Assembly: GCA_036250195.1 (NCBI GenBank) | Contig: JAVHZZ010000005.1 | Span: forward strand, 130,907,199 to 130,971,198 | Reading direction: 5' to 3' | From: Mixophyes australis | Lineage: Eukaryota > Chordata > Amphibia > Anura > Limnodynastidae | Length of the DNA: 64,000 nucleotides | Part shown: in pieces, positions 1 through 15,200 of the stretch | Position numbering within the stretch: position 1 is the first letter of the stretch | How the letters are laid out: each line of letters starts with the position of its first letter | Position numbers and translations under genes: made by a program | The notes under the pieces: generated by a model | Seen by the model: the letters and a program-made list of their open reading frames with translations, nothing else | What the model was told of the DNA's origin: nothing | The model's database searches: none

Positions 1-2299
1 AAATGACTATGTTTTGCGATTTCTCCTGCTCAGAAAGACTTAGAAAGTTGATAATTGTGGGCAATGTAAGAAATGTCATGAGAAACAAGAATTATGTAAA
101 AGAATTGATGTAAGTCATTGTTTCCAAGAGAAAGGGAGACAGGAGTGTAAAAAAGCGTTGTTTTTGGACGGCAATGAAGAAATGACTATGTTTTGCGATT
201 TCTCCTGCTCAGAAAGACTTAGAAAGTTGATAATTGTGGGCAATGTTAGAAATGTCATGAGAAACAAGAATTATGTAAAAGAATTGATGTAAGTCATTGT
301 TTCCAAGAGAAAAGGAGACAGGAGTGTAAAAAAGCGTTGTTTTTGGACGGCAATGAAGAAATGACTATGTTTTGCGATTTCTCCTGCTCAGAAAGACTTA
401 GAAAGTTGATAATTGTGGGCAATGTAAGAAATGTCATGAGAAACAAGAATTATGCAAAAGAATTGATGTAAGTCATTGTTTCCAAGAGAAAGGGAGACAG
501 GAGTGTAAAAAAGCGTTGTTTTTGGACGCCAATGAAGAAATGACTGTTTTGCGATTTCTCCTGCTCAGAAAGACTTAGAAAGTTGATAATTGTGGGCAAT
601 GTTAGAAATGTCATGAGAAACAAGAATTATGTAAAAGAATTGATGTAAGTCATTGTTTCCAAGAGAAAGGGAGACAGGAGTGTAAAAAAGCGTTGTTTTT
701 GGACGGCAATGAAGAAATGACTGTTTTGCGATTTCTCTTGCTCAGAAAGACTTAGAAAGTTGATAATTGTGGGCAATGTTAGAAATGTCATGAGAAACAA
801 GAATTATGTAAAAGAATTGATGTAAGTCATTGTTTCCAAGAGAAAGGGAGACAGGAGTGTAAAAAAGCGTTGTTTTTGGACAGCAATGAAGAAATGACTA
901 TGTTTTGCGATTTCTCCTGCTCAGAAAGACTTATAAAGTTGATAATTGTGGGCAATGTTAGAAATGTCATGAGAAACAAGAATTATGTAAAAGAATTGAT
1001 GTAAGTCATTGTTTCCAAGAGAAAGGGAGACCGGAGTGTAAAAAAGCGTTGTTTTTAGACGGTTATGAAGAAATGACTGTTTTGCGATTTCTCTTGCTCA
1101 GAAAGACTTAGAAAGTTGATAATTGTGGGCAATGTTAGAAATGTCATGAGAAACAAGAATTATGTAAAAGAATTGATGTAAGTCATTGTTTCCAAGAGAA
1201 AGGGAGACAGGAGTGTAAAAAAGCGTTGTTTTTGGACGGCAATGAAGAAATGACTTTGTTTTGCGATTTCTCCTGCTCAGAAAGACTTAGAAAGTTGATA
1301 ATTGTGGGCAATGTTAGAAATTTCATGAGAAACAAGATTTATGTAAAAGAATTGATGTAAGTCATTGTTTCCAAGAGAAAGGAAGACAGGAGTGTAAAAA
1401 AGCGTTGTTTTTGGACGCCAATGAAGAAATGACTATGTTTTGCGATTTCTCCTGCTCAGAAAGACTTAGAAAGTTGATAATTGTGGGCAATGTAAGAAAT
1501 GTCATGAGAAACAAGAATTATGTAAAAGAATTGATGTAAGTCATTGTTTCCAAGAGAAAGGGAGACAGGAGTGTAAAAAAGCGTTGTTTTTGGACGGCAA
1601 TGAAGAAATGACTATGTTTTGCGATTTCTCCTGCTCAGAAAGACTTAGAAAGTTGATAATTGTGGGCAATGTAAGAAATGTCATGAGAAACAATAATTAT
1701 GTAAAAGAATTGATGTAAGTCATTGTTTCCAAGAGAAAGGGAGACAGGAGTGTAAAAAAGCGTTGTTTTTGAACGGCAATGAAGACATGACTATGTTTTG
1801 CGATTTCTCCTGCTCAGAAAGACTTAGAAAGTTGATAATTGTGGGCAATGTTAGAAATGTCATGAGAAACAAGAATTATGTAAAAGAATTGATGTAAGTC
1901 ATTGTTTCCAAGAGAAAGGGAGACAGGAGTGTAAAAAAGCGTTGTTTTTGGACGGCAATGAAGAAATGACTATGTTTTGCGATTTCTCCTGCTCAGAAAG
2001 ACTTTGAAAGTTGATAATTGTGGGCAATGTTAGAAATGTCATGAGAAACAAGAATTATGTAAAAGAATTGATGTAAGTCATTGTTTCCAAGAGAAAGGGA
2101 GACCGGAGTGTAAAAAAGCATTGTTTTTGGACGCCAATGAAGAAATGACTATGTTTTGCGATTTCTCTTGCTCAGAAAGACTTAGAAAGTTGATAATTGT
2201 GGGCAATGTTAGGAAATGTCATGAGAAACAAGAATTATGTAAAAGAATTGATGTAAGTCATTGTTTCCAAGAGAAAGGGAGACCGGAGTGTAAAAAAGC

Positions 2300-5200
2300 G
2301 TTGTTTTTGGACGGCAATGAAGAAATGACTGTTTTGCGATTTCTATTGCTCAGAAAGACTTAGAAAGTTGATAATTGTGGGCAATGTTAGAAATGTCATG
2401 AGAAACAAGAATTATGTAAAAGGATTGATGTAAGTCATTGTTTCCAAGAGAAAGAAAGACAGGAGTGTAAAAAAGCGTTGTTTTTGGACGCCAATGAAGA
2501 AATGACTGTTTTGCGATTTCTCTTGCTCAGAAAGACTTAAAAAGTTGATAATTGTGGGCAATGTTAGAAATGTCATGAGAAACAAGAATTATGTAAAAGA
2601 ATTGATGTAAGTCATTGTTTCCAAGAGAAAGGGAGACAGGAGTGTAAAAAAGCGTTGTTTTTAGACGGCAATGAAGAAATGACTGTTTTGCGATTTCTCT
2701 TGCTCAGAAAGACTTAGAAAGTTGATAATTGTGGGCACTGTTAGAAATGTCATGAGAAACAAGAATTATGTAAAAGAATTGATGTAAGTCATTGTTTCCA
2801 AGAGAAAGGGAGACCGGAGTGTAAAAAAGCGTTGTTTTTAGACGGCAATGAAGAAATGACTGTTTTGCGATTTCTCTTGCTCAGAAAGACTTAGAAAGTT
2901 GATAATTGTGGGCAATGTTAGAAATGTCATGAGAAACAAGAATTATGTAAAAGAATTGATGTAAGTCATTGTTTCCAAGAGAAAGGGAGACAGGAGTGTA
3001 AAAAAGCGTTGTTTTTGGACGGCAATGAAGAAATGACAATGTTTTGCGATTTCTCCTGCTCAGAAAGACTTAGAAAGTTGATAATTGTGGGCAAGGTTAG
3101 AAATGTCATGAGAAACAAGATTTATGTAAAAGAATTGATGTAAGTCATTGTTTCCAAGCGAAAGGGAGACAGGAGTGTAAAAAAGCGTTGTTTTTGGACG
3201 CCAATGAAGAAATGACTATGTTTTGCGATTTCTCCTGCACAGAAAGACTTAGAAAGTTGATAATTGTGGGCAATGTAAGAAATGTCATGAGAAACAATAA
3301 TTATGTAAAAGAATTGATGTAAGTCATTGTTTCCAAGAGAAAGGGAGACAGGAGTGTAAAAAAGCGTTGTTTTTGAACGGCAATGAAGAAATGACTATGT
3401 TTTGCGATTTCTCCTGCTCAGAAATACTTAGAAAGTGGATAATTGTGGGCAATGTTAGAAATGTCATGAGAAACAAGAATTATGTAAAAGAATTGATGTA
3501 AGTCATTGTTTCCAAGAGAAAGGGAGACAGGAGTGTAAAAAAGCGTTGTTTTTGGACGGCAATGAAGAAATGACTATGTTTTGCGATTTCTCCTGCTCAG
3601 AAAGACTTAGAAAGTTGATAATTGTGGGCAATGTTAGAAATGTCATGAGAAACAAGAATTATGTAAAAGAATTGATGTAAGTCATTGTTTCCAAGAGAAA
3701 AGGAGACAGGAGTGTAAAAAAGCGTTGTTTTTGGACGGCAATGAAGAAATGACTATGTTTTGCGATTTCTCCTGCTCAGAAAGACTTAGAAAGTTGATAA
3801 TTGTGGGCAATGTAAGAAATGTCATGAGAAACAAGAATTATGTAAAAGAATTGATGTAAGTCATTGTTTCCAAGAGAAAGGGAGACAGGAGTGTAAAAAA
3901 GCGTTGTTTTTGGACGCCAATGAAGAAATGACTGTTTTGCGATTTCTCTTGCTCAGAAAGACTTAGAAAGTTGATAATTGTGGGCAATGTTAGAAATGTC
4001 ATGAGAAACAAGAATTATGTAAAAGAATTGATGTAAGTCATTGTTTCCAAGAGAAAGGGAGACAGGAGTGTAAAAAAGCGTTGTTTTTGGACGGCAATGA
4101 AGAAATGACTATGTTTTGCGATTTCTCTTGCTCAGAAAGACTTAGAAAGTTGATAATTGTGGGCAATGTTAGAAATGTCATGAGAAACAAGAATTATGTA
4201 AAAGAATTGATGTAAGTCATTGTTTCCAAGAGAAAGGGAGACAGGAGTGTAAAAAAGCGTTGTTTTTGGACGGCAATGAAGAAATGACTGTTTTGCGATT
4301 TCTCTTGCTCAGAAAGACTTAGAAAGTTGATAATTGTGGGCAATGTTAGAAATGTCATGAGAAACAAGAATTATGTAAAAGAATTGATGTAAGTCATTGT
4401 TTCCAAGAGAAAGGGAGACAGGAGTGTAAAAAAGCGTTGTTTTTGGACAGCAATGAAGAAATGACTATGTTTTGCGATTTCTCCTGCTCAGAAAGACTTA
4501 TAAAGTTGATAATTGTGGGCAATGTTAGAAATGTCATGAGAAACAAGAATTATGTAAAAGAATTAATGTAAGTCATTGTTTCCAAGAGAAAGGGAGACCG
4601 GAGTGTAAAAAAGCGTTGTTTTTAGACGGCAATGAAGAAATGACTGTTTTGCGATTTCTCTTGCTCAGAAAGACTTAGAAAGTTGATAATTGTGGGCAAT
4701 GTTAGAAATGTCATGAGAAACAAGAATTATGTAAAAGAATTGATGTAAGTCATTGTTTCCAAGAGAAAGGGAGACAGGAGTGTAAAAAAGCGTTGTTTTT
4801 GGACGCCAATGAAGAAATGACTATGTTTTGCGATTTCTCCTGCTCAGAAAGACTTAGAAAGTTGATAATTGTGGGCAATGTAAGAAATGTCATGAGAAAC
4901 AAGAATTATGTAAAAGAATTGATGTAAGTCATTGTTTCCAAGAGAAAGGGAGACAGGAGTGTAAAAAAGCGTTGTTTTTGGACGGCAATGAAGAAATGAC
5001 TATGTTTTGCGATTTCTCCTGCTCAGAAAGACTTAGAAAGTTGATAATTGTGGGCAATGTAAGAAATGTCATGAGAAACAAGAATTATGTAAAAGAATTG
5101 ATGTAAGTCATTGTTTCCAAGAGAAAGGGAGACAGGAGTGTAAAAAAGCGTTGTTTTTGGACGCCAATGAAGAAATGACTGTTTTGCGATTTCTCTTGCT

Positions 5201-7290
5201 CAGAAAGACTTAGAAAGTTGATAATTGTGGGCAATGTTAGAAATGTCATGAGAAACAAGAATTATGTAAAAGAATTGATGTAAGTCATTGTTTCCAAGAG
5301 AAAGGGAGACCGGAGTGTAAAAAAGCGTTGTTTTTGGACGGCAATGAAGAAATGACTGTTTTGCGATTTCTCTTGCTCAGAAAGACTTAGAAAGTTGATA
5401 ATTGTGGGCAATGTTAGAAATGTCATGAGAAACAAGAATTATGTAAAAGAATTGATGTAAGTCATTGTTTCCAAGAGAAAGGGAGACAGGAGTGTAAAAA
5501 AGCGTTGTTTTTGGACGGCAATGAAGAAATGACTATGTTTTGCGATTTCTCCTGCTCAGAAAGACTTAGAAAGTTGATAATTGTGGGCAATGTTAGAAAT
5601 GTCATGAGAAACAAGAATTATGTAAAAGAATTGATGTAAGTCATTGTTTCCAAGAGAAAGGGAGACCGGAGTGTAAAAAAGCGTTGTTTTTGGACGGCAA
5701 TGAAGAAATGACTATGTTTTGCGATTTCTCCTGCTCAGAAAGACTTAGAAAATTGATAATTGTGGGCAATGTAAGAAATGTCATGAGAAACAAGAATTAT
5801 GTAAAAGAATTGATGTAAGTCATTGTTTCCAAGAGAAAGGGAGACAGGAGTGTAAAAAAGCGTTGTTTTTGGACGCCAATGAAGAAATGACTGTTCTGCG
5901 ATTTCTCTTGATCAGAAAGACTTAGAAAGTTGATAATTGTGGGCAATGTTAGAAATGTCATGAGAAACAAGAATTATGTAAAAGAATTGATGTAAGTCAT
6001 TGTTTCCAAGAGAAAGGGAGACAGGAGTGTAAAAAAGCGTTGTTTTTGGACGGCAATGAAGAAATGACTATATTTTGCGATTTCTCCTGCTCAGAAAGAC
6101 TTAGAAAGTTGATAATTGTGGGCAATGTTAGAAATGTCATGAGAAACAAGAATTATGTAAAAGAATTGATGTAAGTCATTGTTTCCAAGAGAAAGGGAGA
6201 CCGGAGTGTAAAAAAGCGTTGTTTTTTGACGGCAATGAAGAAATGACTATATTTTGCGATTTCTCCTGCTCAGAAAGACTTAGAAAGTTGATAATTGTGG
6301 GCAATGTTAGAAATGTCATGAGAAACAAGAATTATGTAAAAGAATTGATGTAAGTCATTGTTTCCAAGAGAAAGGGAGACCGGAGTGTAAAAAAGCGTTG
6401 TTTTTGGACGCCGATGAAGAAATGACTATGTTTTACGATTTCTCTTGCTCAGAAAGACTTAGAAAGTTGATAATTGTGGGCAATGTTAGAAATGTCATGA
6501 GAAACAAGAATTATGTAAAAGAATTTATGTAAGTCATTGTTTCCAAGAGAAAGGGAGACAGGAGTGTAAAAAAGCGTTGTTTTCGGACGGCAATGAAGAA
6601 ATGACTATGTTTTGCGATTTCTCCTGCTCAGAAAGACTTAGAAAGTTGATAATTGTGGGCAATGTAAGAAATGTCATGAGAAACAAGAATTATGTAAAAG
6701 AATTGATGTAAGTCATTGTTTCCAAGAGAAAGGGAGACCGGAGTGTAAAAAAGTGTTGTTTTTGGACGGCAATGAAGAAATGACTGTTTTGCGATTTCTC
6801 TTGCTCAGAAAGACTTAGAAAGTTGATAATTGTGGGCAATGTTAGAAATGTCATGAGAAACAAGAATTATGTGAAAGAATTGATGTAAGTCATTGTTTCC
6901 AAGAGAAAGGGAGACCGGAGTGTTAAAAAGCGTTGTTTTTGGACGGCAATGAAGAAATGACTGTTTTGCGATTTCTCTTGCTCAGAAAGACTTAGAAAGT
7001 TGATAATTGTGGGCAATGTTAGAAATGTCATGAGAAACAAGAATTATGTAAAAGAATTGATGTAAGTCATTGTTTCCAAGAGAAAGGGAGACCGGAGTGT
7101 AAAAAAGCGTTGTTTTTGGACGGCAATGAAGAAATGACTGTTTTGCGATTTCTCTTGCTCAGAAAGACTTAGAAAGTTGATAATTGTGGGCAATGTTAGA
7201 AATGTCATGAGAAACAAGAATTATGTAAAAGAATTGATGTAAGTCATTGTTTCCAAGAGAAAGGGAGACCGGAGTGTAAAAAAGCGTTGT
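2300..7290 (+). repeat. Higher-order repeat block Y1 (about 28 monomers)
   Basis: Private variants here recur in the same order downstream. GGATTG at 2422 is matched at 7410 and 16325, GGGCACTG at 2733 at 7721 and 16636, GCAAGG at 3091 at 8079 and 16994, CTGTTCTGCG at 5891 at 10700 and 19973, and TTTTACG at 6431 at 11240 and 20334. The offset to the next copy falls from 4,988 to 4,630 and then rises to 4,809 bp, so whole monomers were lost and gained between copies. Edges are approximate because they lie in near-identical monomers. Confidence 0.85.
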
Positions 7291-10200
7291 TTTTGGACGG
7301 CAATGAAGAAATGACTATGTTTTGCGATTTCTCCTGCTCAGAAAGACTTAGAAAGTTGATAATTGTGGGCAATGTTAGAAATGTCATGAGAAACAAGAAT
7401 TATGTAAAAGGATTGATGTAAGTCATTGTTTCCAAGAGAAAGAGAGACAGGAGTGTAAAAAAGCGTTGTTTTTGGACGCCAATGAAGAAATGACTGTTTT
7501 GCGATTTCTCTTGCTCAGAAAGACTTAAAAAGTTGATAATTGTGGGCAATGTTAGAAATGTCATGAGAAACAAGAATTATGTAAAAGAATTGATGTAAGT
7601 CATTGTTTCCAAGAGAAAGGGAGACAGGAGTGTAAAAAAGCGTTGTTTTTAGACGGCAATGAAGAAATGACTGTTTTGCGATTTCTCTTGCTCAGAAAGA
7701 CTTAGAAAGTTGATAATTGTGGGCACTGTTAGAAATGTCATGAGAAACAAGAATTATGTAAAAGAATTGATGTAAGTCATTGTTTCCAAGAGAAAGGGAG
7801 ACCGGAGTGTAAAAAAGCGTTGTTTTTAGACGGCAATGAAGAAATGACTGTTTTGCGATTTCTCTTGCTCAGAAAGACTTAGAAAGTTGATAATTGTGGG
7901 CAATGTTAGAAATGTCATGAGAAACAAGAATTATGTAAAAGAATTGATGTAAGTCATTGTTTCCAAGAGAAAGGGAGACAGGAGTGTAAAAAAGCGTTGT
8001 TTTTGGACGGCAATGAAGAAATGACAATGTTTTGCGATTTCTCCTGCTCAGAAAGACTTAGAAAGTTGATAATTGTGGGCAAGGTTAGAAATGTCATGAG
8101 AAACAAGATTTATGTAAAAGAATTGATGTAAGTCATTGTTTCCAAGCGAAAGGGAGACAGGAGTGTAAAAAAGCGTTGTTTTTGGACGCCAATGAAGAAA
8201 TGACTATGTTTTGCGATTTCTCCTGCTCAGAAAGACTTAGAAAGTTGATAATTGTGGGCAATGTTAGAAATGTCATGAGAAACAAGAATTATGTAAAAGA
8301 ATTGATGTAAGTCATTGTTTCCAAGAGAAAAGGAGACAGGAGTGTAAAAAAGCGTTGTTTTTGGACGGCAATGAAGAAATGACTATGTTTTGCGATTTCT
8401 CCTGCTCAGAAAGACTTAGAAAGTTGATAATTGTGGGCAATGTAAGAAATGTCTTGAGAAACAAGAATTATGTAAAAGAATTGATGTAAGTCATTGTTTC
8501 CAAGAGAAAGGGAGACAGGAGTGTAAAAAAGCGTTGTTTTTGGACGCCAATGAAGAAATGACTGTTTTGCGATTTCTCTTGCTCAGAAAGACTTAGAAAG
8601 TTGATAATTGTGGGCAATGTTAGAAATGTCATGAGAAACAAGAATTATGTAAAAGAATTGATGTAAGTCATTGTTTCCAAGAGAAAGGGAGACCGGAGTG
8701 TAAAAAAGCGTTGTTTTTGGACGGCAATGAAGAAATGACTATGTTTTGCGATTTCTCTTGCTCAGAAAGACTTAGAAAGTTGATAGTTGTGGGCAATGTT
8801 AGAAATGTCATGAGAAACAAGAATTATGTAAAAGAATTGATGTAAGTCATTGTTTCCAAGAGAAAGGGAGACAGGAGTGTAAAAAAGCGTTGTTTTTGGA
8901 CGGCAATGAAGAAATGACTGTTTTGCGATTTCTCTTGCTCAGAAAGACTTAGAAAGTTGATAATTGTGGGCAATGTTAGAAATGTCATGAGAAACAAGAA
9001 TTATGTAAAAGAATTGATGTAAGTCATTGTTTCCAAGAGAAAGGGCGACAGGAGTGTAAAAAAGCGTTGTTTTTGGACAGCAATGAAGAAATGACTATGT
9101 TTTGCGATTTCTCCTGCTCAGAAAGACTTATAAAGTTGATAATTGTGGGCAATGTTAGAAATGTCATGAGAAACAAGAATTATGTAAAAGAATTAATGTA
9201 AGTCATTGTTTCCAAGAGAAAGGGAGACCGGAGTGTAAAAAAGCGTTGTTTTTAGACGGCAATGAAGAAATGACTGTTTTGCGATTTCTCTTGCTCAGAA
9301 AGACTTAGAAAGTTGATAATTGTGGGCAATGTTAGAAATGTCATGAGAAACAAGAATTATGTAAAAGAATTGATGTAAGTCATTGTTTCCAAGAGAAAGG
9401 GAGACAGGAGTGTAAAAAAGCGTTGTTTTTGGACGGCAATGAAGAAATGACTATGTTTTGCGATTTCTCCTGCTCAGAAAGACTTAGAAAGTTGATAATT
9501 GTGGGTAATGTTAGAAATTTCATGAGAAACAAGATTTATGTAAAAGAATTGATGTAAGTCATTGTTTCCAAGAGAAAGGGAGACAGGAGTGTAAAAAAGC
9601 GTTGTTTTTGGACGCCAATGAAGAAATGACTATGTTTTGCGATTTCTCCTGCTCAGAAAGACTTAGAAAGTTGATAATTGTGGGCAATGTTAGAAATGTC
9701 ATGAGAAACAAGAATTATGTAAAAGAATTGATGTAAGTCATTGTTTCCAAGAGAAAGGGAGACAGGAGTGTAAAAAAGCGTTGTTTTTGGACGGCAATGA
9801 AGAAATGACTATGTTTTGCGATTTCTCCTGCTCAGAAAGACTTAGAAAGTTGATAATTGTGGGCAATGTAAGAAATGTCATGAGAAAAAAGAATTATGTA
9901 AAAGAATTGATGTAAGTCATTGTTTCCAAGAGAAAGGGAGACAGGAGTTTAAAAAAGCGTTGTTTTTGGACGCCAATGAAGAAATGACTGTTTTGCGATT
10001 TCTCTTGCTCAGAAAGACTTAGAAAGTTGATAATTGTGGGCAATGTTAGAAATGTCATGAGAAACAAGAATTATGTAAAAGAATTGATGTAAGTCATTGT
10101 TTCCAAGAGAAAGGGAGACCGGAGTGTAAAAAAGCGTTGTTTTTGGACGGCAATGAAGAAATGACTGTTTTGCGATTTCTCTTGCTCAGAAAGACTTAGA

Positions 10201-12250
10201 AAGTTGATAATTGTGGGCAATGTTAGAAATGTCATGAGAAACAAGAATTATGTAAAAGAATTGATGTAAGTCATTGTTTCCAAGAGAAAGGGAGACAGGA
10301 GTGTAAAAAAGCGTTGTTTTTGGACGGCAATGAAGAAATGACTATGTTTTGCGATTTCTCCTGTTTAGAAAGACTTAGAAAGTTGATAATTGTGGGCAAT
10401 GTTAGAAATGTCATGAGAAACAAGAATTATGTAAAAGAATTGATGTAAGTCATTGTTTCCAAGAGAAAGGGAGACCGGAGTGTAAAAAAGCGTTGTTTTT
10501 GGACGGCAATGAAGAAATGACTATGTTTTGCGATTTCTCCTGCTCAGAAAGACTTAGAAAATTGATAATTGTGGGCAATGTAAGAAATGTCATGAGAAAC
10601 AAGAATTATGTAAAAGAATTGATGTAAGTCATTGTTTCCAAGAGAAAGGGAGACAGGAGTGTAAAAAAGCGTTGTTTTTGGACGCCAATGAAGAAATGAC
10701 TGTTCTGCGATTTCTCTTGATCAGAAAGACTTAGAAAGTTGATAATTGTGGGCAATGTTAGAAATGTCATGAGAAACAAGAATTATGTAAAAGAATTGAT
10801 GTAAGTCATTGTTTCCAAGAGAAAGGGAGACAGGAGTGTAAAAAAGCGTTGTTTTTGGACGGCAATGAAGAAATGACTATATTTTGCGATTTCTCCTGCT
10901 CAGAAAGACTTAGAAAGTTGATAATTGTGGGCAATGTTAGAAATGTCATGAGAAACAAGAATTATGTAAAAGAATTGATGTAAGTCATTGTTTCCAAGAG
11001 AAAGGGAGACCGGAGTGTAAAAAAGCGTTGTTTTTTGACGGCAATGAAGAAATGACTATATTTTGCGATTTCTCCTGCTCAGAAAGACTTAGAAAGTTGA
11101 TAATTGTGGGCAATGTTAGAAATGTCATGAGAAACAAGAATTATGTAAAAGAATTGATGTAAGTCATTGTTTCCAAGAGAAAGGGAGACCGGAGTGTAAA
11201 AAAGCGTTGTTTTTGGACGCCAATGAAGAAATGACTATGTTTTACGATTTCTCTTGCTCAGAAAGACTTAGAAAGTTGATAATTGTGGGCAATGTTAGAA
11301 ATGTCATGAGAAACAAGAATTATGTAAAAGAATTTATGTAAGTCATTGTTTCCAAGAGAAAGGGAGACAGGAGTGTAAAAAAGCGTTGTTTTTGGACGGC
11401 AATGAAGAAATGACTATGTTTTGCGATTTCTCCTGCTCAGAAAGACTTAGAAAGTTGATAATTGTGGGCAATGTAAGAAATGTCATGAGAAACAAGAATT
11501 ATGTAAAAGAATTGATGTAAGTCATTGTTTCCAAGAGAAAGGGAGACCGGAGTGTAAAAAAGTGTTGTTTTTGGACGGCAATGAAGAAATGACTGTTTTG
11601 CGATTTCTCTTGCTCAGAAAGACTTAGAAAGTTGATAATTGTGGGCAATGTTAGAAATGTCATGAGAAACAAGAATTATGTAAAAGAATTGATGTAAGTC
11701 ATTGTTTCCAAGAGAAAGGGAGACAGGAGTGTAAAAAAGCGTTGTTTTTGGACGGCAATGAAGAAATGACTATGTTTTGCGATTTCTCCTGCTCAGAAAG
11801 ACTTAGAAAGTTGATAATTGTGGGCAATGTTAGAAATGTCATGAGAAACAAGAATTATGTAAAAGAATTGATGTAAGTCATTGTTTCCAAGAGAAAGGGA
11901 GACCGGAGTGTAAAAAAGCGTTGTTTTTGGACGGCAATGAAGAAATGACTGTTTTGCGATTTCTCTTGCTCAGAAAGACTTAGAAAGTTGATAATTGTGG
12001 GCAATGTTAGAAATGTCATGAGAAACAAGAATTATGTAAAAGAATTGATGTAAGTCATTGTTTCCAAGAGAAAGGGAGACCGGAGTGTAAAAAAGCGTTG
12101 TTTTTGGACGGCAATGAAGAAATGACTGTTTTGCGATTTCTCTTGCTCAGAAAGACTTAGAAAGTTGATAATTGTGGGCAATGTTAGAAATGTCATGAGA
12201 AACAAGAATTATGTAAAAGAATTGATGTAAGTCATTGTTTCCAAGAGAAA
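7290..12250 (+). repeat. Higher-order repeat block Y2
   Basis: Second copy of the roughly 5-kb block. It shares with Y1 the variants GGGCACTG (7721), GCAAGG (8079), GGACAG (9075), CTGTTCTGCG (10700), GTTTTTTGAC (11030), TTTTACG (11240) and AAGTGTTG (11560). Compared with Y1 it lacks two monomers between about 8.1 and 9.1 kb and has one extra between about 9.1 and 10.7 kb. Boundaries are approximate. Confidence 0.85.
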
Positions 12251-15200
12251 GGGAGACCGGAGTGTAAAAAAGCGTTGTTTTTGGACGGCAATGAAGAAAT
12301 GACTATGTTTTGCGATTTTTCCGGCTCAGAAAGACTTAGAAAGTTGATAATTGTGGGCAATGTAAGAAATGTCATGAGAAACAAGAATTATGTAAAAGAA
12401 TTGATGTAAGTCATTGTTTCCAAGAGAAAGGGAGACAGGAGTGTAAAAAAGCGTTGTTTTTGGACGGCAATGAAGAAATGACTATGTTTTGCGATTTCTC
12501 CTGCTCAGAAAGACTTAGAAAGTTGATAATTGTGGGCAATGTTAGAAATGTCATGAGAAACAAGAATTATGTAAAAGAATTGATGTAAGTCATTGTTTCC
12601 AAGAGAAAAGGAGACAGGAGTGTAAAAAAGCGTTGTTTTTGGACGGCAATGAAGAAATGACTATGTTTTGCGATTTCTCCTGCTCAGAAAGACTTAGAAA
12701 GTTGATAATTGTGGGCAATGTAAGAAATGTCATGAGAAACAAGAATTATGCAAAAGAATTGATGTAAGTCATTGTTTCCAAGAGAAAGGGAGACAGGAGT
12801 GTAAAAAAGCGTTGTTTTTGGACGCCAATGAAGAAATGACTGTTTTGCGATTTCTCTTGCTCAGAAAGACTTAGAAAGTTGATAATTGTGGGCAATGTTA
12901 GAAATGTCATGAGAAACAAGAATTATCTAAAAGAATTGATGTAAGTCATTGTTTCCAAGAGAAAGGGAGACCGGAGTGTAAAAAAGCGTTGTTTTTGGAC
13001 GGCAATGAAGAAATGACTATGTTTTGCGATTTCTCCTGCTCAGAAAGACTTAGAAAGTTGATAATTGTGGGCAATGTTAGAAATGTCATGAGAAACAAGA
13101 ATTATGTAAAAGAATTGATGTAAGTCATTGTTTCCAAGAGAAAGGGAGACAGGAGTGTAAAAAAGCGTTGTTTTTGGACGGCAATGAAGAAATGACTGTT
13201 TTGCGATTTCTCTTGCTCAGAAAGACTTAGAAAGTTGATAATTGTGGGCAATGTTAGAAATGTCATGAGAAACAAGAATTATGTAAAAGAATTGATGTAA
13301 GTCATTGTTTCCAAGAGAAAGGGAGACAGGAGTGTAAAAAAGCGTTGTTTTTGGACATCAATGAAGAAATGACTATGTTTTGCGATTTCTCCTGCTCAGA
13401 AAGACTTATAAAGTTGATAATTGTGGGCAATGTTAGAAATGTCATGAGAAACAAGAATTATGTAAAAGAATTGATGTAAGTCATTGTTTCCAAGAGAAAG
13501 GGAGACCCGAGTGTAAAAAAGCGTTGTTTTTAGACGGCAATGAAGAAATGACTGTTTTGCGATTTCTCTTGCTCAGAAAGACTTAGAAAGTTGATAATTG
13601 TGGGCAATGTTAGAAATGTCATGAGAAACAAGAATTATGTAAAAGAATTGATGTAAGTCATTGTTTCCAAGAGAAAGGGAGACAGGAGTGTAAAAAAGCG
13701 TTGTTTTTGGACGGCAATGAAGAAATGACTTTGTTTTGCGATTTCTCCTGCTCAGAAAGACTTAGAAAGTTGATAATTGTGGGCAATGTTAGAAATTTCA
13801 TGAGAAACAAGATTTATGTAAAAGAATTGATGTAAGTCATTGTTTCCAAGAGAAAGGGAGACAGGAGTGTAAAAAAGCGTTGTTTTTGGACGCCAATGAA
13901 GAAATGACTATGTTTTGCGATTTCTCCTGCTCAGAAAGACTTAGAAAGTTGATAATTGTGGGCAATGTAAGAAATGTCATGAGAAACAAGAATTATGTAA
14001 AAGAATTGATGTAAGTCATTGTTTCCAAGAGAAAGGGAGACAGGAGTGTAAAAAAGCGTTGTTTTTGGACGGCAATGAAGAAATGACTATGTTTTGCGAT
14101 TTCTCCTGCTCAGAAAGACTTAGAAAGTTGATAATTGTGGGCAATGTAAGAAATGTCATGAGAAACAATAATTATGTAAAAGAATTGATGTAAGTCATTG
14201 TTTCCAAGAGAAAGGGAGACAGGAGTGTAAAAAAGCGTTGTTTTTGAACGGCAATGAAGAAATGACTATGTTTTGCGATTTCTCCTGCTCAGAAAGACTT
14301 AGAAAGTTGATAATTGTGGGCAATGTTAGAAATGTCATGAGAAACAAGAATTATGTAAAAGAATTGATGTAAGTCATTGTTTCCAAGAGAAAGGGAGACC
14401 GGAGTGTAAAAAAGCGTTGTTTTTGGACGGCAATGAAGAAATGACTATGTTTTGCGATTTCTCCTGCTCAGAAAGACTTAGAAAGTTGATAATTGTGGGC
14501 AATGTTAGAAATGTCATGAGAAACAAGAATTATGTAAAAGAATTGATGTAAGTCATTGTTTCCAAGAGAAAGGGAGACAGGAGTGTAAAAAAGCGTTGTT
14601 TTTGGACGCCAATGAAGAAATGACTGTTTTGCGATTTCTCTTGCTCAGAAAGACTTAGAAAGTTGATAATTGTGGGCAATGTTAGAAATGTCATGAGAAA
14701 CAAGAATTATTTAAAAGAATTGATGTAAGTCATTGTTTCCAAGAGAAAGGGAGACAGGAGTGTAAAAAAGCGTTGTTTTTGGACAGCAATGAAGAAATGA
14801 CTATGTTTTGCGATTTCTCCTGCTCAGAAAGACTTATAAAGTTGATAATTGTGGGCAATGTTAGAAATGTCATGAGAAACAAGAATTATGTAAAAGAATT
14901 GATGTAAGTCATTGTTTCCAAGAGAAAGGGAGACCCGAGTGTAAAAAAGCGTTGTTTTTAGACGGCAATGAAGAAATGACTGTTTTGCGATTTCTCTTGC
15001 TCAGAAAGACTTAGAAAGTTGATAATTGTGGGCAATGTTAGAAATGTCATGAGAAACAAGAATTATGTAAAAGAATTGATGTAAGTCATTGTTTCCAAGA
15101 GAAAGGGAGACAGGAGTTTAAAAAAGCGTTGTTTTTGGACGGCAATGAAGAAATGACTTTGTTTTGCGATTTCTCCTGCTCAGAAAGACTTAGAAAGTTG

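Noticed and set aside
2121..2363. 80-codon plus-strand frame, repeated at 16,024-16,266
   Set aside because: It spans just over one satellite monomer and exists only because of a 1-bp insertion (GTTAGGAAATG). The two copies are explained by the 13,903-bp repeat. No recognisable protein family.
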